From Aedes albopictus (Eukaryota; Arthropoda; Insecta; Diptera; Culicidae): DNA of 64,000 nucleotides. The notes below the pieces were generated by a model. That model worked only from the letters and a program-made list of their open reading frames with translations. It was not told the origin of the DNA and searched no databases. The position numbers and the translations under genes are program-made. Positions 40,758 through 52,072 of this stretch are shown here, piece by piece. The stretch is taken from positions 58,509,254 to 58,573,253 of the forward strand of contig NC_085138.1 of assembly GCF_035046485.1 (NCBI RefSeq), written 5' to 3'. Within the stretch, counting starts at the first letter, position 1; each line of letters begins with the position of its first letter.

Positions 40758-42740
40758 CCTGGTTTATTCTAGTTTATTCCGAATATTTACCATAATGTTA
40801 CCTGGAAATTTATCTACTGTTTTATTTTTATAACTAGTTTAGCTTTTTTAATGAGTAAAGCAAAATCAAAATATTTTCAAAATTACAGTGATTTTTGTAT
40901 CAAAAAAATCCTAAATATTCTCACTGCGGAATGTCTTGAGGTTACTTTCGAAGATTTTCTTCGTATTCATTGAAATTTTTCTTTTATAAGAAATTCAGGA
41001 AATTATTTTGGAATTAATTCAGAAATTAGTGAAAGGAGTCCTCTTGATATTTCCCCAAGGATTGGCTTAGACAATTGTCCACAGTTTCCTTAAGAAATGT
41101 CGATAGATATTCATTCAGGGATAAATTTGTAAATTTTCTTCTAGGATACCTTGAAATTCATCTACAAATTCCTTCGAAAATTCTTCTATTTTACATTTTT
41201 TGCCCAGGAGTCCTTCAGGAAAATCTTCAATGAATTTCTTCAGAAATTTTCCAGTGTTTTCTCCAGAAATTCTTATAGAGATTCCTGCAAAAATGTCTAT
41301 AAGGATTACGTAGAAACTCTTCAATAAATTTCACCAGTAATTCCACCATGGATTGCTATAGAAAAATTAGCAGAGATTCCTTCAGAAATCCTCACAGGGA
41401 TTTTTCTTCACGGAAATGCCTCTAAGAATTCCTTTCAAAAACATAAACATTCTTCCAGGTATTTTATGAATTATTCCAGGAATTCCTGCAATAATTCCTC
41501 CATGAATTCCATTTGAAATTTTTGCTGAAATGTCTCCCGGATTTTAATGTGCACTCGATATTCCTGCAGGAATTCCTCCAGAGATTCCAACAGAAACTCA
41601 TGTAGAAATTTCTACAGGAACTCCTCCTGCTATTTATCGAGGGTTACAGACTTGGTAAAAATGGATCCCTGAAAACCCCTTACACTCATCTGTTTCCGAA
41701 AACAAAAATCAGTTGAAAAAAAAAATCCAGAAAAAAAAATACTGTAAGATTCTTGAACAAATTTATGCATCATTTCTGTTAGAAATCTGAAATGACATTT
41801 CTAATTATTGTGCTGGGCTTAGTGTGATTCTTGAAATGAAAAATGTGTTCGTACGTCTATTCGTATAAGAGAAATATTTTTTTGGAATTTTTTTGAGCAA
41901 CTCTCATTGAAATTTCTAAAGAAAAACATGAATGAAAATCTTTATAATAAAATATAAAAAAAAATCGGGGGGTTTTATCGAAATCCCTATAAACCAATTT
42001 TTAAATAAATTCCGGAAAAATAAATAATAACTACAAACTTTTGCAAATTAACAATGTCCATGGGACCACGCTACGGCTCTGATAATCGGACAGCGATTCA
42101 CCTTTTGATTTATATGTGTGCCTCTGTCCGATTAGTTTTGCACATTTCATTCTTCGATGAATTCGTTAGACAAATTCCTCAAAGGGTCCCTTATGTGATT
42201 CACAATGAAAATCCCCCTGGGGGAATTCTCGATGATTTTTTTAGATAAAGCCTTCAAGGAAGCTTTGAAGGAATTCTGTAAAGAATCTCTCGATAAAGTC
42301 CCCATACCATCCCAAAGGAATTTCTATAAGAAAGAAACCTCAAGGAAATCTCTTAATGGATTCCTCAGCAAATCCCTAAAGAAATTCTAGTTTGAAAACA
42401 TGGATGGACCTCTATGGGATCTCTGGATGAATGTCTGAAGAAATGTCTAGAAGCATTATTCGATAAATTACTCAAGAAATTCTCCAAGGATCCATCGATG
42501 GAATTCCTGGGTGAATTATACAAAGACTTCTTCAAATAATCATTTAAAAAAATCCACAGGGATTGAAGGATTTTCCAAAAGAAATTTATTTTAAGATTTC
42601 TCAATGAATACCTGTAGTAATGCTGGTGGAAATATCTGAAAAAATTCTAATGCAATATTCCTAAAAAAATATCTGAAAGAATTTTCATAGAGATTTTTTT
42701 CAAGAAATCTCTGCAAAAGTTTCTTCGAAGAATGCCCAAA
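40758..42740. repeat. Degenerate GAATTCCT-word repeat region
   Basis: Words such as GGAATTCCTGCAG, CAGAAATTC and AGAAATTTC recur from about 40920 to 41640 and again, read mostly on the other strand, from 42130 to 42700. A stretch at 41650-42130 is plain AT-rich. Short open frames (41115-41324, 42205-42390, 42365-42604) reflect the words. Confidence 0.6.
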
Positions 42741-43640
42741 TATTTTCCGTGTAGATTCCGCAAAAATGATGTTTTGGATAAAATTCTCTGAAGTAGGTAT
42801 CTGATGAGAAATTTCGATGGATGAATCTCTGGAGCATTTTCCTATAATATCTGAAGCGACGTTTGTTTAAATGTTTACATGTCTGATATGTTTTATATTT
42901 TTGCTCGATGAATATTGGTGGGTTCCAATAGTGAAAAAATATTGTAATTATATGGATTAACAGCTGAGATATGAGCATTTCAAGTAGTGTAACGCTGTTT
43001 CCAAGGCCTTTGCATAGCCCTTTTTATATTTTTTCTCGCTACGACTATGTATGCCAATACTTTTAAATGATGCTCCAAGGTTTTCAACAATATAAAAAAA
43101 TACATTTGAATATTGACCAACGCACGAATCGCTAAACGCGACCTTTTTCAATTCAAATGAAATTTTGCTCATCTATAAGCTTCTATTTGAAACTGTTTTT
43201 CATATTATTTGTTTTGCAACTTTTTAGAAAGGTGCGAGAAAAAAAAATCTTCTTCAAAAAATTATAAAACAATTCTATAATTGAGGGATTGAAAAAATGT
43301 CTTCAAAGATAAGTAAAAATAAAATTGTGTTAAGTACTGTTCCTTTGAATTCCACTAAGAATTATTACAAGTTTTATTTTTCGCCACATGTCCCATTTTA
43401 ATCTGCAAGCATCTCCTCAATTTTATTGCACATTTATAGCGCTCTGGTGTCTTAAGGCCTAATGAGATTTCACCAGTTTCGCTTATGTGGCCTACTTTCA
43501 GGTTATTTCGTGCGAAAATCAAGGGAATCGTTCCCTAGCAGGGACATCCGAATATAGACGTCTCGCATTAAAATGAGATTCAGAATGCCCCCTTAGGATT
43601 AAAAATTCCTAGACAAAACTCAAGCTATGAAAGCAACTAA
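42741..43640. other. AT-rich intronic DNA
   Basis: No repeat or gene is recognised. Frames at 42700-42978 and 42957-43172 are AT-rich without domains. Confidence 0.4.
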
Positions 43641-43860
43641 TTCTGCGAAAAAAAGGCAACCAGCCAGACAAAAAAAATGTGCAGGATAGTCAAATGGACC
43701 AATAACATTAATGAAACCTCGTCATCCTGCGATTGGTAATTGTTATCCAATATGATAGCAGGGCAAGATATATGTTCTGTGTTGTGTTTTTCCATTTGTG
43801 ATGTCCTATTTTATTACGCATGTGTAGTGTTCTACTAAAATATGTTTAATGTACATTTGT
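43641..43860 (+). repeat. Partial second copy of the foldback arm seen at 2165-2340
   Basis: AACCAGCCAGA, CTCGTCATCCTG and the TGTTGTGTTTTTCCAT region parallel 2173-2330 in order. Similarity is moderate and judged by eye. Confidence 0.4.
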
Positions 43861-43862
43861 AG

Positions 43863-44030
43863 GGGGCTGTCCATAAACCACGTGGTCATGAGGGGGGGGG
43901 GGGGGGGTTTCGTCCAATGACCATTTTGTATGGACAAATAAAAATTTTTGTATGGACTAATGACCACGCGGGGGGGGGGGGGTGGTTGAAAAGTGCCAAA
44001 AAAATGACCACGTGGTTTATGGACAGCCCC
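43863..44030. mobile_element. 3-bp-target MITE, GGGGCTGTCC family, copy 2
   Basis: GGGGCTGTCCATAAACCACG and its mirror ACGTGGTTTATGGACAGC form the ends, with TAG on both sides (43860-43862, 44031-44033). The subterminal palindrome is CCACGTGG. The interior has two G-runs (about 43892-43908 and 43971-43981). Confidence 0.9.
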
Positions 44031-44106
44031 TAGTGCTTCATTATTTATTCGTAATAGAATGTGCATCCTTTGACAGATACGTATTTCGTTTATTTAAACT
44101 AACGTA

Positions 44107-44318
44107 CACCGGGGCAAGTTGAAACGGGTGGGGCAAGATGAAACACGAAGTTTTAAAATATTTTTCAATACAATTTGGAAATTTAGCCTTCGCTAAAAGA
44201 TGGTTTGAATCAAAAACTATGTGTTATGTTATGGCGATTGAACTGTTTATCATCATTAGAAAACATCATGTTAACCCGCTGTTTCATCTTGCCCCACCCG
44301 TTTCAACTTGCCCCAGTG
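44107..44318. mobile_element. TA-target MITE (212 bp), CACYGGGGCAAG termini
   Basis: TIRs of about 40 bp (CACCGGGGCAAGTTGAAACG...) differ at one position; TA flanks both ends (44105-44106, 44319-44320). The frame at 44138-44470 starts inside and is not a gene. Confidence 0.9.
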
Positions 44319-45437
44319 TACCTTATTGCTTGTTCTTTACTTCTAAACGATATGTTGACAAAACTGTTAGAGGATCACTTGACAAAACCTTTAGCAAAAT
44401 ACTGGGGCAACATAGGGCGGAATTAAAAGGTACGAAACTGATTACACTCATTCTAAAAGACTTTTTTTGAAAGAAGTCTCCCAAATCTGGCGTTTGATTT
44501 GAATAGGTCGAATCTACATAAGAATTCCAGTAAAGTTAGGACCTATTCAATTCGAACGCCAGAATTGTTTGATGTACAATCATAGTACAATTATTAGTCA
44601 ATCGGTTCACCATGTTAATTAAATGGAAATGACTCATAATTGTTGGTGACCCATGATTATACTATCGCTGTACTAATGGAAAAATTTGTGGAAGCTTCTG
44701 GAAGTATGCAATCTGGAACAAATCTCTAAAAGAATTGGTGAAACATCCAATCTTTTCACAAAAAAAACGGGGTTTCAATTGGATTTTTACAAAAACAGTA
44801 GTATTTTTTCGGGAATTTCGGATTCAAAATTTGAAAGATTTGTAAGGATATTCTGCAGTAATTCCTAGAAAAAGGGGACATAGGGGAATTTCCCGGTATT
44901 CGTCAAGGATATCCAGAGTATATTATTAAAAAAATCTTATAAACACATCTGTAGAACTATTGAAAGAAATCTGGTAAAACTTCAAGTAAAGCTCGCAGAA
45001 TGAAATCGAAGCAATGTATGACATCTTATTAACAAAATAATAAACTGTTTTTTATATTTTTGGAGGAATTTTAGATAGATGTATTCTTGTAGAAATCAAA
45101 GATGTTTGTACAAATTTCTGGCGGAGTTCTTTGAGATAGATAAGGGGACGGAGACATTGATTTAAGGTCAAGTCTCTTAGCCGTCCAAAAAGACTACGCA
45201 AAAAAGTCAAGTTTCTGTCAAGTGCCGCCATCAACTTTACGCTCAGCGTAATTTGTCTGCTGCTTTGCAGAAAAAAATTTCCAGCAAATTTTTTGAATCC
45301 TTTATTTAATTTTTATTTACGTGTATGTTAACGTTTGCTAATTCTCCACTTTTTTTTTAAATCCGATTAGAGTCTACTATAGACTTGCAACATATAGGAG
45401 AGGTTTAAGGAGAGTGATTGGCTAGGAAATTTCATAA
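44319..45437. other. AT-rich intronic DNA
   Basis: Nothing is recognised, apart from a small inverted pair (TCTGGCGTTTGATTTGAATAG at 44488 and TATTCAATTCGAACGCCAGA at 44545) that suggests a short, unclassified MITE of about 80 bp. Confidence 0.4.
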
Positions 45438-45604
45438 GGGGCTGTCCATAAACTACGTAGACTCTTAGGGGGGGACGGAGGGGGTCTGGCAAAAGTCTAC
45501 GCTCCATACAAATTTCGATAATTTTGTATGAACAAAAGTCTACGAGGGGGGAGGGGGGGTCTAAGATGGCCGAAAAAAAGTCTACGTAGTTTATGGACAG
45601 CACC
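45438..45604. mobile_element. 3-bp-target MITE, GGGGCTGTCC family, copy 3
   Basis: GGGGCTGTCCATAAACTACG and its mirror, flanked by TAA (45435-45437, 45605-45607). The subterminal palindrome GTCTACGTAGAC is as in copy 1 but the interior is longer and G-rich. Confidence 0.9.
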
Positions 45605-45990
45605 TAATGATGTCATGCGTGGTTTGAGAGGATCTTAATGGGGTGTGAGGGGGCCTGCAGGAAAGTTTTAACTCCTCGGAAAGGTGCTTCAAGGCGTCCC
45701 GGAGTTTTCAGGGAGCTCCAGGAGGTTTCAGGAGAACATTCTAGAATTTTTCAGAAAAAGATTAAGGTGTTTCAGTCGGCTACAGAGGGTTTCGGGGGAT
45801 TTCAAGGGAAGAGTTTAAGAGGGATTCAGGAGAGTTTAAGATAAATGTGCAGCAGTCTGAGGAGGGATTCCGGTTACAAGGAATTTTAGTTGGGAACAGA
45901 TCGCTGATGCACGAGGAGGTTTAAGAGAAGTTTCAATTCGTTTAAGTGGATTTTAGGAGACCTTTAAGGGTTTCAAGGGGCATCAAGGAA

Positions 45991-46046
45991 TTATTATTTA
46001 TTTATCTTTATTAAAGAGATTTTCAGCCAGCGGCTGGTTCATCTCT
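45991..46046 (-). mobile_element. 56-bp SINE-tail insertion with a 13-bp TSD
   Basis: The insert (TTTATTAAAGAGATTTTCAG...GGCTGGTTCATCTCT) is flanked by GGGCATCAAGGAA at 45978-45990 and 46047-46059. On the minus strand it is the last ~40 bp of a mosquito SINE 3' end plus an AT-rich tail, i.e. an extremely 5'-truncated retroinsertion. Confidence 0.8.
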
Positions 46047-46162
46047 GGGCATCAAGGAAATTCCTGTGGATTTCAGGGGGCATCAAGGGGGTTTGATACA
46101 AATTTATGCGAGTATCAATGAGGTTTCCGGGCATTTGAGGAAGTTTTTTGGGGCTTGAGGTA

Positions 46163-46598
46163 CCGTCTTACCCCGCTGGTTGGATACGTTTTAATAAGAC
46201 ACTTTATAATTCGTACCCCGCTTATTCGTCATATGTCGAATTAAAAAGTATTCAAATGTAACACTGTACACTTTGCGATGTACACTGTAAATTCAAAACA
46301 GTTTGATATTGCGCTTATACTCGCACCCGCAGCAGCTACTCTTGCAGCCGCTAATTTCTGGAGAAAAACCGGAATGAACTGAGGAAGGCAACAATCGTAG
46401 AAAGAACGAGCTGTTCATTCGCACCATCGCAACATCTATTGAATTTATGTTTCATAAGAAAGCTGGAATTCAAAACAAAAATAATAATAGAGTTGCCTAA
46501 TTTTAATGAGCAAGGTGGTGGGGTGACCAGTTTGTCTAATTAAAAGTTTACCCCGGTTATTCGACAACAGTCGGTTACGAATTAGCGGGGTAATACGG
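46163..46598. mobile_element. TA-target MITE (436 bp), CCGTNTTACCCCGCT termini
   Basis: The left CCGTCTTACCCCGCT and right AGCGGGGTAATACGG are inverted, with TA on both sides (46161-46162, 46599-46600). Secondary CCCCG words (GTACCCCGC, TACCCCGGTT) repeat inside. Confidence 0.8.
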
Positions 46599-46744
46599 TA
46601 GCTTCAGAGTGGCTCCTAGGAATTCCAGGAAGCTTCCGGAGGGGTTCAGAGGGGGTTCAAAGATTCCATAGCATCTCACGTGGTTTAAGAGAGATTTCAA
46701 AGGGTGTCAGTGTATTTCAGGAGAGTTTGAAATATAGTTTTACA

Positions 46745-46925
46745 ATTTTTTGTAAAACTTTCTGTATTAACGAGATTTTTAGCCCAAGGCTAGTTCATCT
46801 CGGGACCCACGCTTTACTTACCTTCCGAAGGAAGAACTTACATTTTGTGAGTTTTTCGGGAGTGGGATTCGATCCCAGGTCCTCGGCGTAATAGTCAGTG
46901 TTCTAACCATCACACCAGGTCCGCT
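46745..46925 (-). mobile_element. tRNA-derived SINE, complete
   Basis: Minus strand: A-box-like TGGTGTGATGGTTAGAACAC, B-box-like GGGATCGAATCCCAC (46865-46879), a body, then the 3' end GAGATGAACTAGCC with an AT-rich tail. AGTTTTA-like sequence occurs on both sides. Its 3' end matches the tiny insertions at 45991 and 63858. Confidence 0.7.
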
Positions 46926-47098
46926 CCACAGTTTTATAAATATGTCAGGTAGTTAAAGGCGTGTCTAGACACTTTAGTGAGTTTTTTGGGGTTTCAGGAG
47001 GATTTTTATGATTTTGAGGGGATTTCAAAGCATTTCAAGTGAGTTGAGGGTTTCAATGAAATCCCAAGTTGAATCTCCTTTCAGTGAGTTTCATGGTA

Positions 47099-47417
47099 CA
47101 CTGTGGTGCATAATTGAAAGGACAAACGTCGATTTTCATACAAAATAGCCAAGTTTGGGATGCTGTAACTTTGGTTTGTGTTGATGGATTGAACTCAATT
47201 TTTGGCACGGAACTACCCATATGCTGAATTTTACTTGCCACGTCCAAACCTGTGAACGAAAACTTTTTGTACTTCGTATACGTAAAATTCAACATATTGG
47301 TAGCTCCGTGTCAAAAATTGAGCTCAATCAATGAACGCAAACCATAGTTGTAGCTTCACAAACTTGGCCATTTTGTATGAAAATCGGCGTTTGTCCGATC
47401 AATTATGCACCACAGTG
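47099..47417. mobile_element. Palindromic TA-target MITE (319 bp), CACTGTGGTGCATAATTG termini
   Basis: The ends CACTGTGGTGCATAATTG and the mirror CAATTATGCACCACAGTG are flanked by TA (47097-47098, 47418-47419). The inverted similarity runs almost the full length (TTTGGCACGG/CCGTGTCAAA). The frame at 47053-47295 lies inside it. Confidence 0.9.
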
Positions 47418-47923
47418 TATGTCAGGCTTTCTAGAGGTTTCGGGGGGTTTGACAGGAGTGTAAGGGAAGCTTAATGGGGGTCTTAAGATGATTTGAGAAG
47501 GTTTTCAAAAAGATTCAAAGACTTTCGAAAGGTTTCTGCTTGGGTTTTCCGGGAGTTCCTTAAAGGTTTTCAAAAACATTCTGGGGGTCTCAAGGGACAT
47601 TCAGGACGGTCTCAGGTCTGTTTTAGAGGGGTTTCAAACGGTTCCAATGGATTTCAAGCCGTGTCAAGGGGTTTGTAGGCGTTTTAGAATAATTTAAAGA
47701 GGCTCAAGTGATATATTGATGTGAGTGTAAATATTATTCGTTATACTACGAAAGATAGCTAGCTACAATTGTAGTTTCGATGCCACTTGAATACTCAAGG
47801 AAGTTCTTGAAAAGCCTAGTGAAAAGCCTTATCAGTAATTGAACTCTTTACTAACCTTATATGTATTAAATATATGTACTACTAACGACAATATTTTCAT
47901 ACGAAATGTTGTTTATTTTTCAG

Positions 47924-48600
47924 CTCCCATGCCGGCCAAATATCGCAAACTGAAAGTAAAACCCCGTGGCGTATCGAACCGAAATCGTGGCCTGCAGTGG
48001 ATTCGTGCCAACGCGACTGAAGGTGTTCTCTACTTTGCTGACGATGATAACACATACAATTTGCAAATCTTTGAACAGGTAACTTTTATTAAATTTTAGT
48101 AGAAATACTGATGCTATAGCATGTCAACTAACTTCCAGATGCGCTACATCCGAAAAGTGGGAATGTGGCCCGTGGGTCTTATCTCAAAGTACGGCGTCAG
48201 CAGTCCCATTGTGGTCAACGGGTCGATCACCGGTTTCTACGATGGCTGGATCGGCGGACGGAAGTACCCGATCGATATGGCCGGATTTGCTGTGAGTGTG
48301 AAATTCTTGCTGTCCCGACCGAAGGCAGAAATGCCTTTCAAGGCGGGCTATGAAGAGGATGGCTTCCTGCGAAGTTTGGATCCACTGGAATTGAAAGATA
48401 TCGACTTGCTGGCATCAAATTGTACTGAGGTTTGTCCCTTCTGGATTATTGATTAACTTTATGGTTTAACCGTAATTATACTCCAATTTCAGATTCTAAC
48501 ATGGCACACCCAGTCTAAAAAGAATCCAGCAGCACTACCGTTGAACCTGACGAAGTATGGATCTACCAATCTGGTAAAGCTAACACGGACGCTAGTTTAA
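47924..48600 (+). CDS. Beta-1,3-glucuronyltransferase (GT43), three terminal exons
   Basis: Exons 47924-48078, 48139-48429 and 48493-48600 have good AG/GT borders and introns of 60 and 63 bp; the stop TAA is at 48598. The 184 codons read APMPAKYRKLKVKPRGVSNR, ATEGVLYFADDDNTY (DDD manganese/UDP site), MWPVGLISKYGVSSPIV, GFYDGWIGGRKYPIDMAGFA, MPFKAGYEEDGFLRSL (second E region holds the catalytic base in the family) and ILTWHTQSKKNP (UDP-binding His). This is the C-terminal two-thirds of a GT43 enzyme, which adds glucuronic acid to galactose in the glycosaminoglycan linker or on glycoproteins in the Golgi. It is closest by eye to the insect GlcAT-S/GlcAT-P group. The first exon starts in phase 1; the exon for the N-terminal GT43 part (TPTYRRP-like) was not found upstream. 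The frame at 48121-48456 reads the middle exon from a false Met. Confidence 0.93.
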
Positions 48601-48716
48601 GAAAAAAATTTAAACGCAAATAAAAGACAAATCTATGTTTCCGAACCGAAGTACAGCAGGAATTGCAATAAATTGTTTTGAATGAAAAGGTAGAATGTTT
48701 GTAAAAAAGAATAAAC
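48601..48716 (+). terminator. 3' UTR with polyadenylation signals of the GT43 gene
   Basis: AATAAA occurs at 48619-48624, 48667-48672 and 48710-48715, all within 120 bp of the stop codon. Which is used cannot be told; a longer 3' UTR with the AATAAAG signal near 48981 is possible. Confidence 0.55.
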
Positions 48717-50904
48717 ACATTATTCTGGGTGCTATTTTAAATTTTAAACAAAACATGTTCACAAACCAAACCACAACTCAATAATTTTCAAAGCAAGACA
48801 AAAAAAAAACACATTGGAGCGATGTTTGCAACAGTAAACTAGACAAAACAGGGGGTACTTAAAGATTGACGATAGAATGAAATGGCAATTGCCCAATTGG
48901 TTGAGATTGGTTTCAAGCAAATTGAAATTCCCCTACGAGAAACGGAGTGAAATGAACCAGTTACGCATTGTAATGTAAAATAAAGTTAGATAGGATATGA
49001 CAACAATTAGGAACTGTAAGGATATATTTCTTATCCCAAATTTCTTCCAAAACCAAAAACAGATGATTGTGCGAGTACGAAACTAGTTTGCAAAATCATC
49101 AATCTTGATCGCGTGAGGTTCAACCCTTAGATGTAAATATTCCCTAAGTTCCTTAAGTGGTAAAATAATGATTTCCGTTGATTACTTTCCGTTGATGAAT
49201 TTTCCAAACTTAAACTAGATATTCTTAGATAGTTTTAGCTACATAAATTTTTACTAGTTAAAATCATGTAAATACATTCAAATCCAGAAGATCTGAATTC
49301 CACTCATATATTAAAAAATCTTTCTGATATTTTATTGTAGTTTAGATATCCAAAGAAAAAAAAACTAAGGAAAGTTACTGAAAAGACAGCAACAGTAATA
49401 TCATTGAACGACATGCACTTGGTGCGACGGTTAAGTAATACGAAGGAACACGATACCACGTGCAATATCCTACACATATGCTCACATTTCTTTGAAAAGG
49501 AATATCCTTTAGCATTCTAAAAATGATAATCGAAGTGTGAATACCGAGCTTTCCCCTCAAATTGGAGTTATGATTAAGTCAAACGAAATCTACCAGTTGT
49601 TCTTTCCAAAAGCAGACGTAATAAAAGAAAAAAAAAACTATTGCCTTTCAATTTTTTGTAGTTTTCACCAACCAGTTTCAATGGATTAAAAAAAGCTTGA
49701 CTCTTGTGTGACGAACAACGTTCGAAACTACAGAAAAACCAAAAATCTTATTAAATTTAGAAATTAATACCGTGTTGAGTTCTTTGTTTGGCACCAAACA
49801 CACAAACGGCAAAACTAAAGAAGATGGAAGCAATCAGTGAACCTTTTCCTCGTTCAATGCAGTTTAATAACTAGTTCACTGGTGAAGGAGATTCCACTTT
49901 GATTGTGATCCGAAACTGAAAATCATCATTAATTCGTAAGCTATACCAATAAAACTGAAATTGAAAAACCAAAACAGAAAATGCTGATTTTTTTCCTGAG
50001 AAATTCTGAGAAAGAATTAGATAGAATATAGTTTGGATAATGGAAATTCTATGAAAAATATAGAGGATGGATTCATCGATGGTGTTCCTGTAGAAATTTT
50101 ATCGTTGGGACGACATTCTCAAACGTTATTTTGCAATTATTTTCTATTCGATTAGTCAATACAAGTCTACAAGTATTTTTGAATTTTTTAAGATTTTCGA
50201 AAGACTTCATGTAGAAACTTCGATCTAGACAATGTTTTCCTCCGGGACTTCTACGACATTGTCGCAAGGTTCTCGTGGATCTATCAGGTTTTGAGGAAAA
50301 AACTTTTCTAAAAGTTACACAATAAATCTAAAAATCTAAAAAAACCCCAAGATTCCCACCACGGGTCCCAGTCCATAGTTTGTAAAACGCTTGCATAGAA
50401 TGTTGGAATCATCATTTAAATTGTTTTCCAAAGGCATGCACACACTGCTTAAATTTTTGGGATTAAATCTGCCAAAATTTTTAAAATGCCTTTCATCTAT
50501 TCCATGATTTTTTCAAGATTTTTTTTAACAAAGAAAGATTTCCTGGCATGAGTTTATTTTTTGACTATTTTCTATTATCTATAGTAAGTTTTGATGAAAT
50601 TCCACCATGAATTTCAAATAAATTCCAAAAGAAACGCATAAAAAATCTTTTTGACAATTTCCTTAGTGGTATCTGATATCGGGAGTATTCAAAATTAGTC
50701 ATAAGTAATAATAAATACCTAATAAATAATAATTCACAATTAGTCAACAAGGTATTTAAGTAAGAATTCGTGGAATTACACACTCTCAAGGGGTACGATC
50801 CTGCCATTCCCACCCCCTGAATAGCTCACTACTGCGGAAATAAATACCTATACGCTCGCTAGAATAGAGCTTTTAGCGTTTGCTTTTCACGTTTGCTCTA
50901 AAGC
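48717..50904. other. AT-rich intergenic DNA or long 3' UTR, no gene seen
   Basis: To about 49980 the sequence is free of the repeat words and may be extended 3' UTR. From 49980 to 50700 some AAATTC-type words appear. Frames at 49375-49560, 50073-50267 and 50565-50813 show no domain. Confidence 0.4.
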
Positions 50905-51044
50905 ACTGGAAGCTCCATTCCGCGATTGCTTTTGGCTTCGTCCTATAAAAAGGTTTCGACAAGCCGTCGTCACTTCATTTCGATTAGATATGGTGCGATG
51001 TTATTTAAATTATGTTCAGCATATACAATTGTACGATTAGCTAC

Positions 51045-52072
51045 GATAGCTACGACGAACTACATCCCCGCAACTTCGACATCGTGGCGTTGCAGGAACT
51101 TTGTTGGACTGGACAGAAAGTGTGGAAAAGCATCGAGCGGCTACCTTCTACCAAAGCTGTGGCGCCACCAGTGAACTGGGAACATAATTTATAGTGTTGG
51201 GCAAGATGCGACAACGTGTGATCGGGTGGCAGCCGATCAACGCAAGCATGTGTATGTTGAGAGTTAAGGGCCGTTTATTCAACTACAGCATCATCAACGT
51301 CCACTGCCCACACGAAGGGAGACCTGAAGACGAGAAAGAAGCGTTCTACGCGCAGTTAGAGCAAACATACGATGGTTGCTCGCCGCGTGACGTGAAAATC
51401 GTTGTCGGCGACATGAACGCGCAGGTAGGAAGGGAGGAAATGTACAGACCGGTAATCGGGCGAAACACAAACAGCCTGCACGCTGTATCGTATGATAACG
51501 GCCAGCGATGAGTAAACTTTGCAGTCTCTCGTGGTATGGTAATCCGAAGCACCTTCTTCCCCCGCAAAGATATCCACAAAGCCACCTGGAGATCACCCGA
51601 CCATCAAACAGAAAACCAAATCGACCACGTTCTAATCGACGGTAAATTCTTTTCGGAATATAACCAATGTCCGCACATACCGCAGTACGAATATAGATTC
51701 GGATCTCTACTTAGTATGCATGTATGCATGCGCTCAAAACTTTCAACAGTTATTACCATGCGTCGAAGTCGAACGCCGCGACTCAACATCGAGCAGCTGC
51801 GTAACGTAGAAGTGGCACAAGACTACGCGCAGCAGTTTGCAGTGGCCTTACCAACGGAAGAGCAGCTTGGCGCAGCTACACTTGAAGATGGCTGGAGGGA
51901 CATCCGATCTGCCATAGGTAGTACCTCGGCTGCAGCACTAGGCTTCGCGACTCCGAATCACAGAAACGACTGGTACGACGGCGAATGTGAACAGTTGAAA
52001 AACAAGAAGAATGCAGCATGGGTGAGAATGCTGCAACACCATACGAGTGCGAACGAAGCACGCACGAAGCAC
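51045..52072 (+). pseudogene. RTE-like endonuclease and linker (deleted copy)
   Basis: Blocks: DELHPRNFDIVALQELCWTG, then MLGKMRQRVIGWQPINASMC, NVHCPHEGRPEDEKEAFYAQ, KIVVGDMNAQVGREEMYRPV; a stop at 51509; then RSTFFPRKDIHKATWRSPDH, ENQIDHVLIDGKFF. The linker (LRNVEVAQDYAQQFAVALPT ... GFATPNHRNDWYDGECEQL) reads to about 52065 and then joins sequence from about 400 bp further on. One frame change lies between the first two blocks. Confidence 0.8.

Larger units (their letters stand above)
45610..47700. repeat. Degenerate GGTTTCAGGGG-word repeat region
   Basis: Words such as TTTCAGGGG, TTTCAAGGG, GGAGTTTAAG and GGCATCAAGG recur irregularly between the inserted elements. This is a different base word from the GGAATCC blocks. 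Frames at 45638-45844 and 47493-47678 follow from it. Confidence 0.6.
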
